Assembly (NCBI GenBank): GCA_022601215.1
Contig: JAHZIZ010000003.1
Location: 1-5,400, forward strand
Source of the DNA: Bacteroidota bacterium
GTDB lineage: Bacteria > Bacteroidota > Bacteroidia > Flavobacteriales > Flavobacteriaceae
DNA length: 5,400 bases
Direction: 5' to 3'
Both the position numbers and the translations under genes were made by a program. A model generated the notes under the pieces. The model was not told the origin of the DNA and made no database searches. It was given only the letters and a program-made list of their open reading frames with translations. The number at the start of each line of letters is the position of its first letter. Within the stretch, counting starts at the first letter, position 1. Positions 1-5,400 of the stretch are shown piece after piece.

Positions 1-896
1 ATACAATTTGGTATCCCTATCACAATAATGAGTGGTGGAATAAGTGCAGTGAGTACTGTGATTTCGTATTTCAATAGTCCGAGCACTCCAAACGACCACA
101 TAACTCCAACAATTACAGTAATCATGGAAATAAAGGTGGCTCTAAAAGAGCGAAAGAAGAAAAAGAAGATTATGGAGGTGACTAATAGAGCGGCAATGAT
201 AAAGAGCTCAATTTCATCTACAATGTTTTGTGAGTTTAAGGTCCGGATATAGGGCATTCCCGAAGTGTATACATCCACGTTAGTTTCATTCTCAAAACGT
301 TCAATTCTGGGAATGAGGTCTTCCATAACGAAGTCCTTTCTTGCCGAAGTATTAACAATGTCCTTTTTTAAATAAATCGCCGTTCGAACAGACTTTTTGT
401 TGGGACTGTAAACCAACCCTTCATAGAACGGTAGTTTGTTAAATAGCTCATAGCGATAGCGATCCAGTTTTTCCTGAGTGAAAATAGTATCCGTGATAAA
501 GGGTTTAAGCGAAAAGGCGGCAGTGTCTTTTCGTTTTTCTAACCTCTGAATGTCGCTCACCGATAGCGTTACTTCCACGGCATCGTAACTGGCTAAGTCT
601 TTTGAAAGTTGTGACCAGGCGCTAAATATTTCAGGTTGAAATAATGTAGAATCTTTTACCCCCAAAATAATTAGGTTCCCTTCTTCTCCAAAGGTGTTCA
701 AGAATTGAACATACTCTTTGTTGAATTGATGATCATCTGGAAGGAGGTTGGCCTCTGTATAGGTAAAGCGCATGTGTTTCCACTGCATTCCCATAAAAAC
801 AGTAAGCCCTATGATGGCAATAATAATCCCCGTTCTATTCCTAAGAATAAACCGTGCCACTGCGCTCCAAAATCCAATGCTAAAAAGCTTGTTCAA
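1..896 (-). CDS. RND/MMPL-family membrane transporter, N-terminal part (runs off left edge)
   Basis: This is the first 298 codons of a large inner-membrane permease of the RND superfamily (MMPL/SSD-like branch); the C-terminal part is outside the window. Such proteins use ion gradients to export lipids, hydrophobic compounds or drugs, but the substrate cannot be read here. The sequence shows an N-terminal segment FWSAVARFILRNR, then TM1 at about residues 23-37. The motif TEANLLPDDH (47-56) follows, then a periplasmic domain of roughly 190 residues. TM2 (about 229-248, with a run of Phe), TM3 (253-275) and the start of TM4 (279 on) come next, ending in IPPLIIVIGIPNC, a signature I associate with Bacteroidota members. 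No ATG is available before residue 35, which would remove most of TM1. The frame opens at a TAA 11 codons upstream, so I place the start at TTG 896. It follows the barrel gene by 64 bases. Family call is firm; function is open. Confidence 0.88.
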   Translation of the reverse strand, partial: MNKLFSIGFWSAVARFILRNRTGIIIAIIGLTVFMGMQWKHMRFTYTEANLLPDDHQFNKEYVQFLNTFGEEGNLIILGVKDSTLFQPEIFSAWSQLSKDLASYDAVEVTLSVSDIQRLEKRKDTAAFSLKPFITDTIFTQEKLDRYRYELFNKLPFYEGLVYSPNKKSVRTAIYLKKDIVNTSARKDFVMEDLIPRIERFENETNVDVYTSGMPYIRTLNSQNIVDEIELFIIAALLVTSIIFFFFFRSFRATFISMITVIVGVMWSFGVLGLLKYEITVLTALIPPLIIVIGIPNC

Positions 897-918
897 ATTA
901 CTACTGTTAAAAGTCGGG

Positions 919-926
919 CAAAGGTA
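919..926 (-). promoter_or_regulatory. Putative -7 promoter box for the transporter gene
   Basis: The minus strand reads TACCTTTG, an exact fit to the Bacteroidetes -7 consensus TAnnTTTG. It ends 22 bases before the proposed TTG start, leaving a short leader of about 15 bases. No TTG-type -33 element is visible at the usual spacing. The box overlaps the 3' arm of a small 5-bp hairpin (922-926 with 933-937). It was found by pattern match only. Confidence 0.4.
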
Positions 927-960
927 TTAAATTACCTAAGATTGAAGAGGTTTGAGAGGG

Positions 961-2223
961 TTATATTTTTAGGTTGAAGGTAAATTTGAAAGAAATATTG
1001 TCTTCAACGTCAGGAAGATGGTAAAAACCATAACGATATGCGAAACTAAGTCCGAAGCCAAAAAGGATTTTATTGAGTTCCATTCCAGATTCAGAATAAA
1101 ATTGGTTAAGGGTGTTAAACGCTATTCCTTGGTGTGCTTCAGGATTACTAAGGTCGCCAAAAGCGTGTCGAGTAATGAATACTAATTCGGGTTTAAAGGT
1201 ATCCGAAATATAAAAACGTCTCAAACTATGTTTTACTTGAATCGTAGTAAGTTTGTCTGAAAAGAATTCTCCAAAGTACATAGTTTCAAAACTCCGAGTT
1301 CCAGCCACTGAGAAGCGCTGTAAAATTTCATCTTTAGTTGGGCTATTGGGATAGGCGTGAAAAAGATGGGTTAGGGGGACATCTCCAAAAGCCATCATTC
1401 CTTCGAGTAAAAAGTTCGTTGAGGAGAGGTCGGTGCGTTTTATATAGTAATCTAACTTTAATCCTAATTTTGTATAATTAAAATCACTATCGGCTACATC
1501 TTTAATTCCCTGCGTAATTTGGCCACTTATTTTGGGAAGGCCATCGAAGTATTCTATTCGGCCGTCATCGGCTGTTATGAACTTGGTTTTTGGGCTTACT
1601 CTAAATGACAAAGTCGCTTCTGTGGTGTGAAAGTCATCGTAATTAATGCCGTCTTTTACGAAACGATAATCTTCTATTTGTTCAATTTTTGAATTTGAAA
1701 ATTTTAATTCTGAAAGAATTTTTGGCGAAAATTCATGCTGAAGGCTGGTTTTCCACGTTCGATGTTTGTAGAATTGAATGACGTTAATTCTTCTAGGTTC
1801 AAAAACTGAATATACTCTGGCATCGGTGAGGTATTTGAAACTTCCTATCTCGTCTATATCCTTCGTATAATAGAGATCTAACCAAGTATTGGTCTTAGGG
1901 GCTAATCGAATGTTTCCCCCTATACTATATTTAAGATCTTTATCTTTAAATCCATAGGCAACATAACCACCAACCTTAAAGTTTTCGAATAGTTTGTCAT
2001 TGGTGATCCCTCCAAATCCTAGTCTAAACGCCTCATAGTTGTTGTATTTAATAAAGTATCGCAGATCTACATCAAAGAAACCAATGGGATAAAAACCGCT
2101 AACAAAGGGATTCTCCTTTTTGGCGGTACGTGTGCTATCCTTTGCTACTACCGCCGGAGTTTGCGCCAAAGTGGTGTATGCAAAAAGCATTAAAATGATC
2201 AATACGAAACTACGGTTGCGCAA
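961..2223 (-). CDS. DUF5686-like outer-membrane beta-barrel protein, barrel-only form
   Basis: The 420-residue product begins with a clear signal peptide (basic residues at 2 and 4, hydrophobic core 6-16, likely cleavage after TLA at residue 20). A short polar linker rich in Lys and Thr (21-38) follows, then a long stretch of alternating hydrophobic and polar residues ending in ISFKFTFNLKI, as expected of an outer-membrane barrel. Blocks such as FFDVDLRYF, EYFDGLPKISGQ, GDVPLTHLFHAYPN, LQRFSVAG, FETMYFGEFFSD and FGFGLSFAYRYG resemble the C-terminal half of DUF5686 proteins. Those are usually about 800 residues with an N-terminal carboxypeptidase-regulatory-like domain, and neither that domain nor the middle region is present here. 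The frame is unbroken and the upstream gap is only 78 bases, so this looks like a natural short form. The start is TTG: no ATG occurs before residue 12, which would destroy the signal peptide. Role unknown; outer-membrane location is inferred. Confidence 0.85.
   Translation of the reverse strand: MRNRSFVLIILMLFAYTTLAQTPAVVAKDSTRTAKKENPFVSGFYPIGFFDVDLRYFIKYNNYEAFRLGFGGITNDKLFENFKVGGYVAYGFKDKDLKYSIGGNIRLAPKTNTWLDLYYTKDIDEIGSFKYLTDARVYSVFEPRRINVIQFYKHRTWKTSLQHEFSPKILSELKFSNSKIEQIEDYRFVKDGINYDDFHTTEATLSFRVSPKTKFITADDGRIEYFDGLPKISGQITQGIKDVADSDFNYTKLGLKLDYYIKRTDLSSTNFLLEGMMAFGDVPLTHLFHAYPNSPTKDEILQRFSVAGTRSFETMYFGEFFSDKLTTIQVKHSLRRFYISDTFKPELVFITRHAFGDLSNPEAHQGIAFNTLNQFYSESGMELNKILFGFGLSFAYRYGFYHLPDVEDNISFKFTFNLKI
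1825..1839. repeat. 15-bp direct repeat, copy inside the barrel gene
   Basis: GGTGAGGTATTTGAA on the plus strand occurs here and again at 2224-2238, immediately upstream of the barrel gene's TTG start. On the minus strand this copy encodes FKYLT within the coding frame. It may be chance; no further similarity flanks it. Confidence 0.35.
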
Positions 2224-2238
2224 GGTGAGGTATTTGAA
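2224..2238. repeat. 15-bp direct repeat, copy in the barrel gene leader
   Basis: This is the second copy of the 15-base sequence at 1825-1839. It directly abuts the proposed TTG start codon and lies in the same reading frame (FKYLT), preceded by a TAA. Its meaning is unknown. Confidence 0.35.
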
Positions 2239-2239
2239 T

Positions 2240-2247
2240 TAAAGGTA
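2240..2247 (-). promoter_or_regulatory. Near-consensus -7 box for the barrel gene
   Basis: The minus strand reads TACCTTTA, one base off TAnnTTTG. It sits just downstream of the frr terminator hairpin and 16 bases before the TTG start of the barrel gene. That position would suit a separate promoter after termination of frr. There is no convincing -33 element; the region that would hold it is occupied by the hairpin. Confidence 0.25.
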
Positions 2248-2251
2248 AAAT

Positions 2252-2275
2252 TAAAGCGGCAAAAAAGCCGCTTTA
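2252..2275 (-). terminator. Intrinsic terminator after frr
   Basis: This is a perfect 9-bp inverted repeat (2252-2260 with 2267-2275, core GCGGC/GCCGC) around a 6-base loop. On the minus strand it is followed by ATTTTACC, so with the stem's own T residues the 3' flank is T-rich (GCCGCTTTAATTTT). It starts 26 bases after the frr stop codon and separates the translation cluster from the envelope genes. The stem is symmetric and could in principle work on the plus strand too, but no plus-strand gene is present. Confidence 0.8.
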
Positions 2276-2301
2276 TTGTGTTTTGTTTAACGAAGTAATA
2301 T

Positions 2302-2856
2302 TTATACTTTCATTATTTCCGCCTCTTTTTTGGCAAAAATATCTTCAATTCTATTGATATGATTATCGGTCATTTGTTGAACGTCAATCTCTAGATTTTT
2401 TTTCATATCATCACTAACATCTAAGTCCTTGATGTCGTTATTTGCGCTTTTGCGGTCGTTACGAATACCAATTTTTGCTTCTTCTGCTTCCGCTTTGGCT
2501 TGCTTTGCAAGCTCTCGCCGCCGTTCTTCTGTTAGAGGTGGTACATTGATAATTACACTCTCTCCATTGTTCATCGGGTTAAAACCGAGGTTGGCAGTAT
2601 GAATTCCTTTTTCTATTTCAGGAATCATAGCTTTTTCCCATGGCTGTATTGTAATTGTCATCCCATCTGGGGTGTTTACGTTAGCCACCTGACTCAAGGG
2701 TGTTGGCGTACCATAGTAATCTACCATTACACCGTTAAGCATAGATGGTGAGGCTTTACCGGCTCTAATGTTAGACAATTTCTTTTCCAAATGGGCAAGT
2801 CCCTTGTCCATGGCTTCTTTTGTTCCGTCTAGGATAAATTGAATTTCTTCTTCCAT
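2302..2856 (-). CDS. frr: Ribosome recycling factor (RRF)
   Basis: RRF works in the cytoplasm with EF-G to split post-termination ribosomes and free mRNA and tRNA for the next round. The 184-residue length is standard (185 in E. coli). The family blocks are present: NIRAGKASPSML at 29-40 in the first helix, YYGTPTPLSQ at 47-56 and PPLTEERRRELAK at 106-118. IRNDRK follows at 131-136, where Arg135 aligns with E. coli Arg132, a residue known to matter for activity. Residues 1-29 and 110-184 are the charged helices of the three-helix domain, and the part between is the small beta domain. The start is ATG at 2856, with an A/T-rich leader and no Shine-Dalgarno sequence, as usual in Bacteroidota. 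It lies 55 bases downstream of pyrH, probably co-transcribed and possibly also from its own promoter, and is followed by a strong terminator. Confidence 0.98.
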   Translation of the reverse strand: MEEEIQFILDGTKEAMDKGLAHLEKKLSNIRAGKASPSMLNGVMVDYYGTPTPLSQVANVNTPDGMTITIQPWEKAMIPEIEKGIHTANLGFNPMNNGESVIINVPPLTEERRRELAKQAKAEAEEAKIGIRNDRKSANNDIKDLDVSDDMKKNLEIDVQQMTDNHINRIEDIFAKKEAEIMKV

Positions 2857-2874
2857 AATTAAATGTAACTTTTT

Positions 2875-2901
2875 ATTCGGAATACAACAACTGTTCCAAA
2901 T
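2875..2901 (-). other. Hairpin in the frr leader
   Basis: An 8-bp stem (2875-2882 with 2894-2901, one G-U pair in minus-strand RNA) encloses an 11-base loop between pyrH and frr. On the minus strand it is followed by AAAAAG, not by a T-run, so it is not an intrinsic terminator. It could protect the pyrH mRNA end or affect frr translation in read-through mRNA; no function is shown. Confidence 0.35.
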
Positions 2902-2904
2902 ATA
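2897..2904 (-). promoter_or_regulatory. Putative -7 promoter box for frr
   Basis: The minus strand reads TATATTTG, an exact match to TAnnTTTG, 40 bases before the frr ATG. It overlaps the upstream arm of the leader hairpin, so a transcript started here would not contain that hairpin. No good -33 element is seen. Supported by pattern and position only. Confidence 0.35.
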
Positions 2905-2911
2905 ACTTCAA

Positions 2912-3619
2912 TTAAAGATTCACTTTAGTACCCACCTTTTCTCCAGAAACTACTTTGAGTAGATTTCCTCGAGTGTTCATATCGAACACTATAATAGGTA
3001 ATTCGTTTTCTTGGCTTAGGGTAAAAGCGGTGGTGTCCATTACCTTTAATCCTTTTTTAAGCACATCATCAAAACTGATAAAATCAAATTTTGTTGCGTT
3101 CGTATCTTTTTCAGGATCGCTAGTATAAATACCATCTACCCGAGTTCCTTTTAAAATAACATCTGCTTCAATCTCTATAGCTCTCAATACCGCTGCACTA
3201 TCTGTAGTAAAGTAAGGGTTTCCGGTTCCTCCTCCAAAAATAACAACACGCCCTTTTTCTAGATGGCGAATGGCCTTACGGCGAATAAAAGGTTCGGCAA
3301 CCTCATTTATTTTAATGGCACTTTGCAAACGTGTAGGGATTTCTTCATCTTCCATGGCGCTTTGTAGTGCCAATCCGTTAATAACGGTAGCAAGCATGCC
3401 CATATGATCTCCTTGAACGCGATCCATGCCTTTGCTGGCTCCTGCCACACCTCTAAAGATGTTTCCGCCACCAATAACAATGGCAACTTGTACGCCTAAA
3501 GCAGTAATCTGCTTAATATCTTGTGCGTATTCTTTAAGGCGATCGGGGTCAATACCGTATTGGCGATTCCCCATTAGGGCCTCTCCAGATAATTTTAATA
3601 AGATTCTTTTGTATTGCAT
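2912..3619 (-). CDS. pyrH: UMP kinase (uridylate kinase)
   Basis: UMP kinase phosphorylates UMP to UDP with ATP, a required cytoplasmic step in making all pyrimidine nucleotides. The bacterial enzyme belongs to the amino-acid kinase fold and forms hexamers. The 235-residue product has the normal length and all signature blocks: KLSGEAL (9-15), the glycine loop IGGGNIFRG (49-57) and [15 protein letters not shown] (71-85). [15 protein letters not shown] (129-143) at the UMP/ATP site, [13 protein letters not shown] (157-169) near the nucleotide base and VMDTTAF (193-199) follow. The start is ATG at 3619; the conserved KLSGEAL falls at the expected distance. The gene is placed between tsf and frr, the common bacterial order. 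A strong terminator lies between tsf and pyrH, and a -7-like box lies 18 bases before the ATG. Transcription separate from tsf is therefore likely, with frr following in the same transcript. Confidence 0.98.
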   Translation of the reverse strand: MQYKRILLKLSGEALMGNRQYGIDPDRLKEYAQDIKQITALGVQVAIVIGGGNIFRGVAGASKGMDRVQGDHMGMLATVINGLALQSAMEDEEIPTRLQSAIKINEVAEPFIRRKAIRHLEKGRVVIFGGGTGNPYFTTDSAAVLRAIEIEADVILKGTRVDGIYTSDPEKDTNATKFDFISFDDVLKKGLKVMDTTAFTLSQENELPIIVFDMNTRGNLLKVVSGEKVGTKVNL

Positions 3620-3637
3620 AGTGGGATATTACTGGCG

Positions 3638-3645
3638 CAAAAATA
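3638..3645 (-). promoter_or_regulatory. Putative -7 promoter box for pyrH(-frr)
   Basis: The minus strand reads TATTTTTG, an exact fit to TAnnTTTG. It ends 18 bases before the pyrH ATG and lies downstream of the tsf terminator, where a new promoter would be needed. A start point 5 to 7 bases further on would give a leader of only about 12 bases. No TTG-type -33 element stands out at 17-23 bases upstream. Confidence 0.45.
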
Positions 3646-3679
3646 ATGAAAAAATGTGGACGGTGTTTTCTGAAAACAA

Positions 3680-3712
3680 AAAACCGTTTAAGCAATTTGC
3701 CTAAACGGTTTT
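3680..3712 (-). terminator. Intrinsic terminator after tsf
   Basis: A stem of about 15 bp is formed by 3680-3694 and 3698-3712 around a 3-base loop. One non-Watson-Crick position is G-U in minus-strand RNA but A-C in plus-strand RNA, which favours minus-strand function. The 3' arm ends in GGTTTT and runs into TTGTTTTC on the minus strand, giving a good T-tract. It starts 22 bases beyond the tsf stop codon. Confidence 0.88.
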
Positions 3713-3734
3713 AAAAAATTTATCTATTGATGTG

Positions 3735-4703
3735 TTACGCCAAAGAAACTCTCTTAAAGCCAACAACATTAGCATCGCCTTTACTTGAAACGTACTCAGC
3801 AACATTTTGCTTTTCGTCCATGATAAAGTTCTGATCTAATAAACACTGCTCTTGGTCTAAGGTGGTATTATCAGAGATAAAACGCTCTAGTTTCCCAGGT
3901 ACGATTTTGTCCCAAATTTGCTCTGGCTTTCCTTCAGAAGCTAATTGAGCTTCGATATCCGATTTAGCTTTCGCTAAAACATCATCAGTTAATTGAGCCA
4001 TAGATATAAATTGAGGTACGTTTTTTAGGGTTTTCCCTAAACGACCTAATTCAATATTGTCTTTTTCAATCACAGCGATACGCGCTTCAGTTTCAGAGGC
4101 AACGTAAGCAGGGTCAAAATCTTTGTAAGAAAGCGTCGTGGCTCCCATAGAAGCTACTTGCATAGAAACACTTTTTCCAACTTCAGCAGCACTATCAGTA
4201 GCAGCAGAAAGACCTGTCAACGCTCCAATTTTGTTACCGTGGATGTAAGCACCTACGAAAGGAGCTTCTAAAGTTTCAAACCCACCGATTTCAATTTTTT
4301 CACCAATAACACCCGTTTGCTCTAATAATTTTTCAGCAACGGTCATTCCAGCTTCAAATTCTGCAGCTAAAAATTCTTCTTTGCTTGAAGTTCCTAAAGC
4401 GATAGCCGCCATTTGACGTGCCATAGCTACATAAGAATCGTTTTTAGCAACGAAGTCAGTCTCACAGTTTAAAGAAACAATCACACCTTTATTAGCAGCA
4501 TCGTTTACTAATGCGATAACAGCTCCTTCACTTGAGTCACGGTCTGCTCTCTTTTCTGCAATTTTCTGTCCTTTCTTACGTAGGATTTCAATCGCTTTAT
4601 CCATATTTCCTTCTGCTTCAACTAATGCCTTTTTACAGTCCATCATTCCGGCTCCGGTCTTTTTTCTTAATTCGTTTACTTCTGCGGCGGTTACTTTTAC
4701 CAT
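3735..4703 (-). CDS. tsf: Translation elongation factor Ts
   Basis: EF-Ts is the guanine nucleotide exchange factor that releases GDP from EF-Tu so that it can carry aminoacyl-tRNA again. The N-terminal UBA-like domain is clear: ITAAEV-type start, LRKKTGAGMMDCKKAL (12-27), AIEILRKKG (37-45) and AEKRADRDSSEG (49-60). The core opens with the EF-Tu-contacting motif CETDFV (80-85). The C-terminal part has KIVPGKLERF and a CLLDQNFIMDEKQNVAEYV block that matches the usual LLDQPFV region. I chose ATG 4703 (322 residues) because MVKVTAAEV aligns with the family start; a TTG three codons earlier (4712) is in frame but unnecessary. The protein is longer than E. coli EF-Ts (283), with the extra length in the core repeats. 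A terminator-like hairpin sits between rpsB and tsf, and another follows tsf. Confidence 0.97.
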   Translation of the reverse strand: MVKVTAAEVNELRKKTGAGMMDCKKALVEAEGNMDKAIEILRKKGQKIAEKRADRDSSEGAVIALVNDAANKGVIVSLNCETDFVAKNDSYVAMARQMAAIALGTSSKEEFLAAEFEAGMTVAEKLLEQTGVIGEKIEIGGFETLEAPFVGAYIHGNKIGALTGLSAATDSAAEVGKSVSMQVASMGATTLSYKDFDPAYVASETEARIAVIEKDNIELGRLGKTLKNVPQFISMAQLTDDVLAKAKSDIEAQLASEGKPEQIWDKIVPGKLERFISDNTTLDQEQCLLDQNFIMDEKQNVAEYVSSKGDANVVGFKRVSLA

Positions 4704-4725
4704 CGTTTTCAAGTTTTAGTTTATT

Positions 4726-4772
4726 AAAAAAAGTCGTTCAAATGTATTTCAGAAGAAAGATTTAAACGACTT
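4726..4772 (-). terminator. Intrinsic terminator or attenuator between rpsB and tsf
   Basis: On the minus strand a 13-bp stem (4760-4772 with 4731-4743, one G-U pair, core AAGTCGTT/AACGACTT) encloses a 16-base loop and runs directly into a T-tract of seven (4726-4732). It begins 22 bases after the rpsB stop and ends 22 bases before the tsf ATG. Full termination would leave tsf dependent on its own promoter; partial termination would lower tsf relative to rpsB. The stem is AT-rich, so its strength is uncertain. Confidence 0.75.
4739..4746 (-). promoter_or_regulatory. Putative -7 promoter box for tsf inside the terminator hairpin
   Basis: The minus strand reads TACATTTG, an exact match to TAnnTTTG, spanning the loop end and the 3' arm of the rpsB terminator. 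A start site 5 to 7 bases downstream would lie near 4732, giving tsf a leader of about 29 bases that begins at the terminator's T-tract. At 17 bases upstream only TTT, not TTG, is found, so the -33 element is weak or absent. Confidence 0.38.
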
Positions 4773-4794
4773 ATTTATGTTATATAATTGTAAT

Positions 4795-5400
4795 TTATTC
4801 TTCTTCGCTAGAGGCTGGAGCAGCTACAGCAGCAGCTCTTTTTCTTGGCGCTTTTTCAGCTTTTGCTTCGGCAGCAGGTGCTGGTGCAGCAGCGGCAGCT
4901 TCATTATCTTTTCCAGCTTTTCTTTCAGAAAGACCTTCAGTAATAGCTCCTGTTACGCTAGAGATAATTCTTTCAATAGATTTAGACGCATCATCATTAG
5001 ATGGAATTACGTAATCAATCTGTCTAGGATCACTATTGGTATCTACCATAGCGAAAATAGGAATGTTTAATTTTTGCGCTTCTTTAACTGCAATGTGCTC
5101 ACGGGTAGTATCCACGATGAATAATGCACCTGGAAGACGACTCATGTCCGAAATAGAACCTAAGTTCTTTTCAAGCTTCGCACGAGTACGATCTACTGCC
5201 AAACGCTCTTTCTTAGAAAGTGTGTTGAAAGTACCATCTTGTTTCATTCTATCGATAGAAGCCATTTTCTTAACAGCTTTACGGATAGTGACGAAGTTTG
5301 TTAACATTCCACCAGGCCATCTTTCAGTGATATAAGGCATGTTGGCATTCTTTGCTTTATCGGCAACGATGTCTTTTGCTTGTTTTTTTGTAGCTACGAA
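4795..5400 (-). CDS. rpsB: 30S ribosomal protein S2, 5'-truncated by window edge
   Basis: S2 is a primary component of the small ribosomal subunit, near the head-body junction and close to S1. The window holds the last 201 residues; the frame stays open to base 5400, so the N-terminal part lies outside. Recognisable blocks are FVATKKQA (visible residues 1-8), MPYITERWPGGMLTNF (21-36), RLPGALFIVDTTREHIAVKEAQKLNIPIFAMVDTN in the middle and DPRQIDYVIPSNDDA. Met 21 of the visible part (5340) is internal, because the FVATKKQA strand before it is part of the conserved fold. The last 40 or so residues form a low-complexity tail rich in Ala, Lys, Pro and Glu ending in SSEEE. I regard this extension as typical of Bacteroidota S2; it is probably disordered. 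tsf follows after 91 bases, the usual bacterial order. Confidence 0.97.
   Translation of the reverse strand, partial: FVATKKQAKDIVADKAKNANMPYITERWPGGMLTNFVTIRKAVKKMASIDRMKQDGTFNTLSKKERLAVDRTRAKLEKNLGSISDMSRLPGALFIVDTTREHIAVKEAQKLNIPIFAMVDTNSDPRQIDYVIPSNDDASKSIERIISSVTGAITEGLSERKAGKDNEAAAAAPAPAAEAKAEKAPRKRAAAVAAPASSEEE

Noticed and set aside
28..252. Plus-strand open frame of 74 codons
   Set aside because: It lies wholly inside the minus-strand transporter gene, whose membrane segments and family motifs are clear; the plus-strand product resembles nothing.
922..937. Small inverted repeat as a terminator after the barrel gene
   Set aside because: The stem is only 5 bp and is followed by TTGCCC rather than a T-run, so it is too weak to call.
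705..977. Plus-strand open frame of 90 codons
   Set aside because: It overlaps the transporter 5' end, its upstream region and the end of the barrel gene on the other strand, and has no recognisable domain.
3426..3704. Plus-strand open frame of 92 codons
   Set aside because: It runs antisense through pyrH and into the tsf terminator; a shadow of the conserved minus-strand gene.
4704..4712. TTG at 4712 as the tsf start
   Set aside because: It adds three residues before an ATG that matches the family N-terminus exactly; unlike the two envelope genes, there is no need for a TTG here.
4532..5335. Plus-strand frames opposite tsf and rpsB (4532-4765, 4777-5070, 5036-5335)
   Set aside because: The Ser/Phe/Leu-rich products are typical antisense readings of Lys/Glu/Ala-rich genes, and both genes are certain on the minus strand.
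5338..5340. ATG at 5340 as the start of rpsB
   Set aside because: The frame continues upstream through FVATKKQAKDIVADKAK, a conserved part of S2, to the window edge, so this Met is internal.
1..5400. New defence, mobile or otherwise undescribed system
   Set aside because: Every frame of useful length is explained by housekeeping translation genes, pyrH and two envelope genes; no repeats, transposase, integrase or unusual gene cluster is visible.

Overview
The window comes from the core genome of a Bacteroidota organism, most likely a member of the Flavobacteriaceae. The evidence is the AT-rich sequence, the Flavobacteria-like forms of ribosomal protein S2 (alanine-rich tail) and EF-Ts, a DUF5686-type outer-membrane barrel, gene starts without Shine-Dalgarno sequences, and several upstream boxes that fit the Bacteroidetes -7 element TAnnTTTG. 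All recognisable genes lie on the minus strand, so transcription runs from high to low coordinates.

Layout in transcription order: rpsB (ribosomal protein S2, 5' part outside the window, stop at 4795); tsf (elongation factor Ts, 4703 to 3735); pyrH (UMP kinase, 3619 to 2912); frr (ribosome recycling factor, 2856 to 2302); a barrel-only DUF5686-like outer-membrane protein (2223 to 961); and the N-terminal 298 residues of an RND/MMPL-family membrane transporter (896 down to the left edge, C-terminal part outside). Gaps between genes are 55 to 115 bases. No stretch longer than 300 bases lacks a gene.

The first four genes are the classic rpsB-tsf-pyrH-frr cluster: two translation factors and one ribosomal protein around the enzyme that makes UDP for pyrimidine nucleotide synthesis. 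The last two genes are envelope functions that simply follow the cluster. Hairpins of intrinsic-terminator type lie after rpsB, after tsf and after frr, and TAnnTTTG-like boxes lie upstream of tsf, pyrH, frr, the barrel gene (one mismatch) and the transporter. The cluster may therefore be a chain of short, partly independent transcription units rather than one operon.

I see no mobile element, RNA gene, CRISPR array, phage gene or obviously new system. The points worth a second look are the terminator hairpin before tsf that contains a promoter-like box, the repeated -7 boxes, the barrel protein without the usual DUF5686 N-terminal half, and two neighbouring envelope genes that appear to start at TTG.
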